Part shown: one piece after another, positions 56,466-64,000 of the stretch
Position numbering within the stretch: the stretch's first letter is position 1
How the letters are laid out: each line of letters begins with the position of its first letter
From: an uncultured Oscillibacter sp.
Lineage (GTDB): Bacteria; Bacillota; Clostridia; Oscillospirales; Oscillospiraceae
Length of the DNA: 64,000 nt
Reading direction: 5' to 3'
Assembly: GCA_950097265.1 (NCBI GenBank)
Contig: CATNDJ010000003.1
Location: 55,821 to 119,820 of the forward strand
Notes under the pieces: model-generated
What the model saw: the letters and a program-made list of their open reading frames with translations, nothing else
Told to the model about the DNA's origin: nothing
The model's database searches: none
Translations under genes and position numbers: made by a program

Positions 56466-58532
56466 ATGAAACAGAGAATCCAAACCCTCAGCGCCCTGCT
56501 GCTGGTCCTGGCCCTGAGCCTGAGCCTCGCCCTCCCCGTCTCGGCGGCGGAGTCCACGGCCCTGGACGAGGCCGCCCGGGCCGCCGTCAGCAGCGCCATG
56601 ACCTACGGCCAGGCCACCCAGGCCAGCTGGGCCGTGTGGCAGGACGGGAAAATCGTCTCCTCCGGCTCTCATCAGGCCAAGCAGGCCGGAGGCACCGAGG
56701 CCCTGGAGGGCAAAGGCGGCGTGTACGGCATCGGCTCCGTCAGCAAGATCTTTACCACCGTGGCCGTCATGCAGCTGGCGGAGGCCGGGAAGCTGGACCT
56801 GGACGGCCCCGTGGTGAAGTACCTGCCGGAGTTCAAGATGGCGGATCCCCGGTACAAGGACATCACCGTCCGCATGCTGCTGAACCACTCCTCGGGCCTC
56901 ATGGGCTCCTCCCTGGGCAGCGGCATGCTCTTTGACGACGACACCCCCACCGCCACCAGCGAGCTGCTCAGCCGCCTTTCCACCCAGCGCCTCAAGGCCG
57001 ACCCCGGGGCGTACAGCGTCTACTGCAACGACGGCTTCACCCTGGCGGAGCTGGTGGTGGAGAGAGTGGCGGACGTCAACTTCCAGGACTACCTCCACGA
57101 GAACATCTTCGACAAGGCCGGACTGAAAGAGACCTATTTCCCCGGCGACAGCTTTGAGGACCGCCGGGTGGACATCTACCAGCCCGGGGACAGCCGCCCC
57201 CTGCCCAAGGACTGCCTGGGCATCGCCGGCGCCGGCGGGCTCTACGCCACGGCGGAGGACCTGGCCGCCTTCGGCGGGGCCCTCACCAAGCAGGGCCTTT
57301 TGAAAAAGTCCTCCCTGGACGCCATGGCCGCCCCGGAATACGCCAAGGGCCTCTGGCCCGAGGAGGGCCCCGACGGCCTGGCCTTCGGCCTGGGCTGGGA
57401 CAACGTGGAGTGGTATCCCTTCGACCTGAATAAAACCACCGCCCTGGTGAAGGGCGGCGACACCCAGCACTACCACGCCGGGCTGGTGGTCCTGCCGGAG
57501 CAAAAGCTGGCGGCGGCGGTCCTCAGCACCGGGGGCACGTCCACCTACAACGAGATGGCCGCCTCTCAGATGCTCATTTCCATCCTGCGGGAGAAGGGTC
57601 AGGAGGTGGTGGAGCTCCGCCTCCGTCTCCCCACCGCCAAGAAGGCCGCCATGCCCAAGGAGCTGCTGGACAGCGCGGGCTATTACGGCGCCCTGACCGT
57701 CTATGAGGTGGCGCTCAGCGAGGACGGCGTTTTGACCATGCGCTATCCCGCCATGCCCAACCTCCCGGAGCGGAACTTCTACTACTATGACGACGGCACC
57801 TTCCGGGACGAGAAGGGGACCTCCGCCCTCCGCCTGGTGAAGGAGGACAACGGCCAGACCTATCTCTACCAGTGGTCCCTGACCGACCTCTCGGGCCTGG
57901 GCTACCTGCCCTCGTCCAACTACGCCGCCATGAAGCTGCCGGAGAACCAGGTGGACCCGGCCCTGCAGGAAAAATGGGAGTCCCTGATGGGCGGCGCGGT
58001 GCTGCCCATGAACGAGCGCTACAGCTCCCAGGTGTACGCCTCCCTGGGGGCCCTGCTCCAGGTGGAGCCCGGCGCGGTTGAGAGCGCCCCTGGCTACATC
58101 GGCTCCCTGCGCATTGAGGACGAAACTCACCTCCGTTACGTGGTCCAGGTCCCCGGCAACGCCGGGCGGGACGGCTCCGACATGGAGGTCCGCAAGGACG
58201 CAAAGGGGAACCTCTGGTTCTACCAGTCCACCGGAAGCGTCTTCATGGACATGAACGCCGCTCCCACCCTCTCCACCGGCAGCGAGGGCAAAGCCGCCTG
58301 TACCATCCAGCCCGACGGCTACGCCCGCTGGTACAAAATCGGGGAAAACGCCAACGGAAAGACCATGACCGTCCAGATGCCCAAGGACGCAGGTTTCTGG
58401 GTCTATGACGCCAAGGGCGCCATCACCGCCTCCTCCGTCCTCTGGGACGACGATTCCGCCAAGCTGGCCAAGGGCGGCCTGATCGCCTTCGCCGGAGACC
58501 CCGGCGCGCGCTTTGAGCTGACCTTCCAATAA
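56466..58532 (+). CDS. Secreted beta-lactamase-family serine hydrolase
   Basis: Signal peptide; GIGSVSKIFTTVAVMQLAEAGKLDLDGPVVKYLPEF (SxxK), YCNDGFTLAELVVERV. Confidence 0.93.
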   Translation: MKQRIQTLSALLLVLALSLSLALPVSAAESTALDEAARAAVSSAMTYGQATQASWAVWQDGKIVSSGSHQAKQAGGTEALEGKGGVYGIGSVSKIFTTVAVMQLAEAGKLDLDGPVVKYLPEFKMADPRYKDITVRMLLNHSSGLMGSSLGSGMLFDDDTPTATSELLSRLSTQRLKADPGAYSVYCNDGFTLAELVVERVADVNFQDYLHENIFDKAGLKETYFPGDSFEDRRVDIYQPGDSRPLPKDCLGIAGAGGLYATAEDLAAFGGALTKQGLLKKSSLDAMAAPEYAKGLWPEEGPDGLAFGLGWDNVEWYPFDLNKTTALVKGGDTQHYHAGLVVLPEQKLAAAVLSTGGTSTYNEMAASQMLISILREKGQEVVELRLRLPTAKKAAMPKELLDSAGYYGALTVYEVALSEDGVLTMRYPAMPNLPERNFYYYDDGTFRDEKGTSALRLVKEDNGQTYLYQWSLTDLSGLGYLPSSNYAAMKLPENQVDPALQEKWESLMGGAVLPMNERYSSQVYASLGALLQVEPGAVESAPGYIGSLRIEDETHLRYVVQVPGNAGRDGSDMEVRKDAKGNLWFYQSTGSVFMDMNAAPTLSTGSEGKAACTIQPDGYARWYKIGENANGKTMTVQMPKDAGFWVYDAKGAITASSVLWDDDSAKLAKGGLIAFAGDPGARFELTFQ

Positions 58533-58581
58533 CTGCAAGAAGCCCTCCGCCATACGGCGGAGGGCTTTCCTTATTCATCGC

Positions 58582-59580
58582 TCAACCCAAGGACAGATAC
58601 AGGTTCAGGTACCGGCACAGCTCCTCCAGGGGCAGGTAGGTGGTCCCGTTCTCCTTCAGGCAGGGGGCGGAAAGGGTCATCTCCCCCAGCTCCGGGGTCC
58701 AGAGGACGTCGTCCCCCGGCTGGACGTAAAACACCACCTCCGTGTTCTCGTCATACACCACCGCGCCCCGGTTCTTGTCCCAGGAGACGCTGTACCCGGC
58801 GGCCTCGGCGATGGCCCGGATGGGGGCCATGGGGCCGTTCTCCGTCCGCTTGCCGGAGAACTGGGGCACGCCCTGGTCCCGCTCCGCGTCAAAGCCGCCG
58901 TTCACCGCCAGGCGCACGTCGCGCATGGTGGCCAAGGCGCACACATAGCCCTGGTACACGCCGGGGAGAAGCTGGATTTTCTCCGCCGCGCCGTCCTTGT
59001 CCTTCCAGGCCAGGACCCGGGTGCCGGGGGCCAAGTCGTCCATGCCCACAATCTGCTTGGTCAGCCAGGGGGTGTAGGCGGTCTTCTCCGTCACTTCCAA
59101 CTCCCCGCCGCCGGTGAGGGGGAATCTGGCATTGCCCGTGCCGCCGGGGGCGGGGAACACGGCCCGCCCGGCAATCTCACAGAACTCCGGGGCGGCGGCG
59201 TCCGCCGGGACGTTGCCCACGACGGCCAGGGCGGAAACCTGGGGCGGCATGCTCAGGGCCATGGCGGGGCCCGTCCAGACGTAGAGGGTATCCCCCTCCT
59301 TGACGGTCTTCAGGTCCAGGGGCAGGCCCGTGGACGCGTCCACCGCCGGGGTCCGCTCTCCCACGTGGACCACCACCTGGTCCAGGGAGCCGTCCCCGCT
59401 GTCGTTCTTCAGATAAATGCCCTCCCCCTCCCAGGGGGAGACCTTGCCCCACACCCGGACAAAGGCAGGGGCCTTCTCAGGGGCTTCCGAAGTCTCCTTC
59501 GCCTCCTCGGCCGCGGCGGGGAGGCACAGGGCGGCGGACAGGGCCGCCAGGGTCAGCAGTACGCTCAGCAGCTTCTTCAT
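58582..59580 (-). CDS. Secreted protein with copper amine oxidase N-domain-like stalk
   Basis: Signal peptide; APIRAIAEAAGYSVSWDKNRGAVVYDENTEVVFYV. Confidence 0.7.
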   Translation of the reverse strand: MKKLLSVLLTLAALSAALCLPAAAEEAKETSEAPEKAPAFVRVWGKVSPWEGEGIYLKNDSGDGSLDQVVVHVGERTPAVDASTGLPLDLKTVKEGDTLYVWTGPAMALSMPPQVSALAVVGNVPADAAAPEFCEIAGRAVFPAPGGTGNARFPLTGGGELEVTEKTAYTPWLTKQIVGMDDLAPGTRVLAWKDKDGAAEKIQLLPGVYQGYVCALATMRDVRLAVNGGFDAERDQGVPQFSGKRTENGPMAPIRAIAEAAGYSVSWDKNRGAVVYDENTEVVFYVQPGDDVLWTPELGEMTLSAPCLKENGTTYLPLEELCRYLNLYLSLG

Positions 59581-59652
59581 AAAAACTCCTCCGTTTTTGT
59601 TCCACATGTGATAGGTCCAATATATCATATTTTTACCGGGCGGGCAAGGGAC

Positions 59653-60600
59653 TCAGCCTGCGGGCTCGGGGTAAGCCACCTCCGGACTGGGATACCCCAG
59701 GTCGGAAATCTGTATATCTCCCATGTGCCGGTAGGGAATCTCCAGGGGCTCCGTGCCGCCGGTATAGGCGTTCATCCACTCCTCCAGGGCCGCTCCGTCC
59801 ACCGGGTCCGTGTCCCAGAGCCGCCCGTCCAGGCGGCCGTCGGAGGGCGTCCGGTCATTCTTATACCACTCTCCGGTGAGGATGTAGTAGACCAGTCCGT
59901 CCCCGTCGGCGTCCACATCCCGGGGGAAGGCGGCGGCCAGCGTCTCGTCTCCCTCGGTGCACTCCAGGTCCCAGGCGTCCACGCTGCCGATCTCCTCATA
60001 CACGCCGCTTTCCTCGCTGTACCGGTAGAGGGTGACGGGCCAGAAGCGCCCGGCCCAGCCCTGGCTGTGGGACCAGTCCGCCGCCGCAGTCCCGTTTTCA
60101 TAGAAGGTCAGGGCGGGAAACTCGGAGAGGACCAGCCGCAGCTCCTCCTCGGGGTAGTCGTAGGTATAGACCAGCCCCTGCATCCCGGCCATGCAGGCCT
60201 GATCCCAGCAGACGATCAGTTCCTCGGCCCCGTCGCCGTTCAAATCGGCCAGGGCGAAGCGGTTTCCCTCGGCGGGGCCCAGATCCGAGGCGCGCTCCAG
60301 CTCCTCCCCGTCGGGGCGGAGGCCCAGCAGGTACATGTCCCACAGCGCCTTGCCGTAGGCCAGCATCCGGGCCTCGTCCTCCTCGGCGGTGATGGAGGCC
60401 CCGGGCTTGGGCTCCGGCGGGTCCTCCGGCTGTTCCGCCGGGGCGGGGTCCGTCTCCGGCGCGGCGGCCGCCTGGACGGCGGGGTGCTTGGCCGTGGTGA
60501 TAACCGCCGTGCTGAATTGGCCCGCCCCGCAGGCGCTGAGGGTCCCCAGCAGCAGCCCGGAAATAAAAATTCCGCAGAGCATCCAGATAAAGTGTTTCAT
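59653..60600 (-). CDS. Hypothetical lipoprotein with FG-GAP/EF-hand-like NGDG segment
   Basis: MKHFIWMLCGIFISGLLLGTLSACGAG lipobox; ALADLNGDGAEELIVCWD. Confidence 0.7.
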   Translation of the reverse strand: MKHFIWMLCGIFISGLLLGTLSACGAGQFSTAVITTAKHPAVQAAAAPETDPAPAEQPEDPPEPKPGASITAEEDEARMLAYGKALWDMYLLGLRPDGEELERASDLGPAEGNRFALADLNGDGAEELIVCWDQACMAGMQGLVYTYDYPEEELRLVLSEFPALTFYENGTAAADWSHSQGWAGRFWPVTLYRYSEESGVYEEIGSVDAWDLECTEGDETLAAAFPRDVDADGDGLVYYILTGEWYKNDRTPSDGRLDGRLWDTDPVDGAALEEWMNAYTGGTEPLEIPYRHMGDIQISDLGYPSPEVAYPEPAG

Positions 60601-60763
60601 GGCCTCTCTTCTTTCTGTCGTAATCTGTCTTTTTTATTATAGACGTTTGAGCGGCGGCTTTTGTTACAAACTTTTCTGAAATTTTGTCAAAATTTTCTCC
60701 CCGTATGCCAGCCCTTTCCTGTACATATACTATAGAAACCAATCAGCGCGAAAGGAGAACCCT

Positions 60764-61405
60764 ATGGAAGCACATTACCCCTTCACCCTGCCGCCCCTGC
60801 CCTACGGTTACGACGCCCTTCTGCCGGACATCGGGGAGCGGACCCTGCATTTTCATCATGACAAGCACTTTCAGACCTATATCGACAACCTGAACAAGCT
60901 GCTGGAAAAGCACCCGGACATTCAGGACTGGCCCCTGGAACGGCTGGTCCAGGAGTGGCCCCGCCTGCCGGAGGATGTCCGCCAGGGCGTGCGGAACAAC
61001 GCCGGGGGCGTGTACAACCACGACCTTTACTTCAAGACCCTGGCCCCCGGATCCCCCTCCTCCCCCATGGGCCCCCTGGACGACGCCGTCGTCCGGGACT
61101 TCGGGGACCTGGCGGGCCTGAAGACCGCCATGAAGAACGCCGCCCTGGGTCAGTTCGGCTCCGGCTGGGCCTGGCTGGTCAGCGACAGCGAGGGACGGCT
61201 GTCCGTGGTCAAGACCCCCAACCAGGACGTTCCCCTGCCCCTGGTCCCCCTGCTGCTGTGCGACGTGTGGGAGCACGCCTATTACCTGGACTACCAGAAC
61301 CGCCGCCCGGACTACTTCGAGGGCTGGTGGCGCAAGGTGAACTGGCCCGCCGTCTCCCGGGCCTATGACGCATTGATGGAGAACCGGCCCCGGCGGGCGG
61401 AGTGA
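60764..61405 (+). CDS. Superoxide dismutase (Fe/Mn)
   Basis: FTLPPLPYGYDALLPDIGERTLHFHHDKHFQTYIDNLNKLL; DVWEHAYYLDYQNRRPDYFEGWW. Confidence 0.95.
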   Translation: MEAHYPFTLPPLPYGYDALLPDIGERTLHFHHDKHFQTYIDNLNKLLEKHPDIQDWPLERLVQEWPRLPEDVRQGVRNNAGGVYNHDLYFKTLAPGSPSSPMGPLDDAVVRDFGDLAGLKTAMKNAALGQFGSGWAWLVSDSEGRLSVVKTPNQDVPLPLVPLLLCDVWEHAYYLDYQNRRPDYFEGWWRKVNWPAVSRAYDALMENRPRRAE

Positions 61406-61444
61406 AAACTTCCTATTGACAAATCCGCCCCGTCTGCGTATGAT

Positions 61445-61478
61445 AGGCCTTACAGGTGTCATGACACCTGTAAGGCCT
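61445..61478. repeat. 34-bp perfect palindrome directly after a -10 box
   Basis: AGGCCTTACAGGTGTCATGACACCTGTAAGGCCT; TTGACA-17-TATGAT at 61416-61444. Confidence 0.9.
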
Positions 61479-61544
61479 TCTGCTTTTTCCAAAGAGTTCG
61501 CAGAGGCCCCGAAAAGAAACTACGAAAGAGACAGGTGCTTCCCA

Positions 61545-62654
61545 ATGGAAAACGTCAAGGCGTTTTTGAAACGCAAAAACATTGTCCTCTCCGCCCGCCG
61601 CTACGGCATCGACGCCCTGGGAGCGATGGCCCAGGGCCTCTTCTGCTCCCTGCTCATCGGCACAATCCTGAACACCGTGGGCTCCCAGTTCCACATCGGC
61701 TTCCTGACGGCCCAGATCATCACCATCAATGAAGTGGGCTACACCATCGGGGGCATGGCCTCCTTCATGAGCGGCGCGGCCATGGCCGTGGCCATCGGTT
61801 ACGCCCTCCAGGCCCCGCCCATGGTCCTGTTCTCCCTGGCCACGGTGGGCTACGCCTGCAACGCCCTGGGCAAGGCCGGGGGACCCCTGGCGGTGCTCTT
61901 CGTGGCCATCATCGCCGCCGAGTGCGGCAAGGCCGTGAGCAAAGAGACGAAAGTGGACATTCTGGTGACCCCCATTGTCACCACCCTGGTGGGCATCGGG
62001 GCGGCCTGGGTCATCGCGCCCCCCATCGCCGCCGCCGCCAGCGCCTTCGGCCAGCTTATCATGCGGGCCACGGTGCTCCAGCCCTTCCTCATGGGCATTC
62101 TGGTCTCCGTGCTGGTGGGCGTGGCCCTGACCCTGCCCATCTCCTCCGCCGCCATCTGCTCCGTCCTGGGGCTGACGGGCCTGGCGGGAGGGGCCGCCGT
62201 GGCGGGCTGCTGCGCCCAAATGGTGGGCTTCGCCGTCATGAGCTTCCGGGAGAACGGCTGGGGGGGCCTGGTGAGTCAGGGCCTGGGCACCTCCATGCTG
62301 CAAATGCCCAACATCGTGCGAAACCCGAAAATCTGGATTGCTCCCACGGTGACCTCGGCCATCACGGGGCCCATCGCCACCTGCCTCTTCCGCCTGGAGA
62401 TGAACGGCGCGGCCATCAACTCCGGCATGGGGACCTGCGGCCTCTGCGGCCAGCTGGGGGTCTGGACGGGGTGGATCGCCCCCAGCGAGACGGCCCTGGC
62501 CAACGGGGGGTTGGCCATCGTCCCCGGGGCCATGGACTGGGCCGGGCTGATTTTGATTTCCTTCGTCCTCCCCGCCGTCATCTGCCCCCTCGTCAACCAG
62601 CTCTGCCGGAGGGCGGGCTGGGTGAAGGACGGGGATTTGACCCTGGCGGGCTGA
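61545..62654 (+). CDS. PTS EIIC-like (PTS_EIIC_2 family) membrane transporter
   Basis: VLSARRYGIDALGAMAQGLFCSLLIGTILNTVG...; multi-TM Gly/Ala-rich. Confidence 0.8.
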   Translation: MENVKAFLKRKNIVLSARRYGIDALGAMAQGLFCSLLIGTILNTVGSQFHIGFLTAQIITINEVGYTIGGMASFMSGAAMAVAIGYALQAPPMVLFSLATVGYACNALGKAGGPLAVLFVAIIAAECGKAVSKETKVDILVTPIVTTLVGIGAAWVIAPPIAAAASAFGQLIMRATVLQPFLMGILVSVLVGVALTLPISSAAICSVLGLTGLAGGAAVAGCCAQMVGFAVMSFRENGWGGLVSQGLGTSMLQMPNIVRNPKIWIAPTVTSAITGPIATCLFRLEMNGAAINSGMGTCGLCGQLGVWTGWIAPSETALANGGLAIVPGAMDWAGLILISFVLPAVICPLVNQLCRRAGWVKDGDLTLAG

Positions 62655-62715
62655 GCCGGACGGCAGATGGAAGAAAGCGGGAGGCTTCCCTTTTCAGAGG
62701 AAGCCTCCCGCTGTT

Positions 62716-63312
62716 CTATTGTTCCTTCCGGTTTTGCCTCCAGGTGAAGCACACCGCCGCCGCCAGCAGCAACAGCAGAACGTTCATCCCGTTCCAGGCG
62801 TCCGGCGGCGGCGCGGCCCCCAAGCGGTACAACGCTCCGTTAATAAAGGCCGTCAGCCATGCCAGCAGCAGGCACGCGGTTCCCAGGGCCCGGGAGGTCC
62901 TGCCCAGGCGGCGGAAGGCGGCGTACAGCAGCCACAGGAACACCAACGAAATGAGAGCCACCGCCGTCCCCACGGTGAACACGGCCCGGACCCTCAGCAG
63001 GCGGCTGAGTCCGTACAGATAGGGGACCGTGAACACGCTGAGGGCCCCCAGGCACCCCGTCAGACTCCCCCGCTCCAAAGCGGCCAGCGGGAAGAGCAGG
63101 GCCCACCCGTAGGCGCAGGAGAGAGCCACGATCCGCGACCAGCCCAGAGCGCCGTTCAGCGCCGTGTCGCAGATGAAGCACACCAGCGCGCCGGTGAACA
63201 GCCCCCCCGTCAGCAGCAGGGCCGGCCACCGCCGCCTCTCCCCCCGGCGGGCCGTGCCGAAGGCTCCGGCGGTTCCCTGGTTCATATTCCCCATCCCCTT
63301 TCCTCTTTGCAT
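62716..63312 (-). CDS. Hypothetical multi-TM membrane protein
   Basis: Six hydrophobic segments; start uncertain (MQRG, MGN or MNQ). Confidence 0.65.
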   Translation of the reverse strand: MQRGKGMGNMNQGTAGAFGTARRGERRRWPALLLTGGLFTGALVCFICDTALNGALGWSRIVALSCAYGWALLFPLAALERGSLTGCLGALSVFTVPYLYGLSRLLRVRAVFTVGTAVALISLVFLWLLYAAFRRLGRTSRALGTACLLLAWLTAFINGALYRLGAAPPPDAWNGMNVLLLLLAAAVCFTWRQNRKEQ

Positions 63313-63446
63313 CCTATTCTAGCACAGCTCCCCGGCAATTTCCATCCCCTTTTTCCCCCGGGAAAATTCCCCGCCACCTTTCCCGACGGGTTTTTCCTTT
63401 CTCCGGCGCTACAATGAGAGGACAACATCTCGAGGAGGGACAAGCT

Positions 63447-63902
63447 GTGGCACACGGGACATTGGAACGGGAGAGGACAGGGCGGCTGGTCAATCTGGGC
63501 GTCCGCTTCTTCCTGGCGGCGGCCCTGGCCGCCGGGCAGACCGCCGGAGGGGCCGCCCCCTTCGCCCTGGGCTGGGTGGCGGCGGCGGGACCAGGGCCGG
63601 AGGGCATCGCGGCCCTGGCGGGGGCCTTCGCCGGGAACTCCACCCTGCCCGTCATCGGCATTCCCATGAAGGGGGGAGCCATGGACGGCCTGGACGCCCT
63701 GCTGGCCACCGTCCAGATGCCCAGCGGCATCCCCGTGGCAACGGTGGCCATCAACGGGGCGAAAAACGCCGCGGTGCTGGCCGCCCAGATCCTGGCGGTG
63801 TCCGACGAGGAACTGGCCGCCAGGCTGGACCAAGCCCGGGAGAAGATGGCCGCCCAGATCGCCGAGAAGGAGGCCAGGCTCCAGGCGGAGCTGGGCTGCT
63901 GA
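63447..63902 (+). CDS. Chimeric ORF: SpoIIE-like N-terminal membrane segment fused to C-terminal half of PurE
   Basis: [47 protein letters not shown] then [84 protein letters not shown] start. Confidence 0.7.
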   Translation: MAHGTLERERTGRLVNLGVRFFLAAALAAGQTAGGAAPFALGWVAAAGPGPEGIAALAGAFAGNSTLPVIGIPMKGGAMDGLDALLATVQMPSGIPVATVAINGAKNAAVLAAQILAVSDEELAARLDQAREKMAAQIAEKEARLQAELGC

Positions 63903-63915
63903 GGAGGGAACGCGG

Positions 63916-64000
63916 ATGTCCCAGGAACTGTCCCGAGCGGAGCTGACCGAGCTGGTGAAGGCCATCCAGACCGTCCGGGAGCCAAAAACCGGGCGGACGC
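63916..64000 (+). CDS. Start of an unidentified CDS (partial)
   Basis: [39 protein letters not shown]... Confidence 0.5.
   Translation, partial: MSQELSRAELTELVKAIQTVREPKTGRT

Noticed and set aside
56364-58553. 729-aa minus ORF opposite the serine hydrolase
   Set aside because: Antisense shadow, Gly/Val/His-rich

Overview
The window is ordinary chromosomal sequence from a high-GC, low-mobility Firmicute. My inference is Oscillospiraceae (Flavonifractor/Lawsonibacter-like), based on the S10 operon, T-boxes, SCIFF and metNIQ; I ran no search. I see no transposase, integrase, prophage block or CRISPR array. Recognisable content: 5' part of the S10 ribosomal operon (rpsJ-rplC-rplD-rplW-rplB, minus strand); tRNA-Ser(GGA), tRNA-Thr(TGT), tRNA-Tyr(GTA); rsmA, mini-RNase III, rqcH, leuS, putP, dapF, pfkA, metNIQ, uvrC, ptsH, trmO, lepA, SCIFF precursor plus maturase, an Orn/Lys/Arg decarboxylase, proS, sod, and several regulators and transporters. 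The most interesting items are: (i) an EF-G/Tet-like ribosome GTPase fused to a C-terminal YacP/Rae1-like NYN nuclease domain; (ii) a compact type I toxin-antitoxin locus (27-aa hydrophobic peptide with convergent antisense RNA, shared direct repeats and SD-occluding hairpin) that is below the ORF-track size limit; (iii) a purine riboswitch with apparent ON logic in front of an 8-oxoguanine/guanine deaminase-like gene; (iv) a SpoIIE-like/PurE chimeric ORF (real deletion fusion or assembly artefact); (v) a preQ1-like H-type pseudoknot before queT; (vi) two T-boxes whose aligned specifiers read Leu-CUG (leuS) and Met-AUG (metNIQ); (vii) an HPr paralogue lacking the phosphorylatable histidine. 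All functional statements are from reading motifs by eye.
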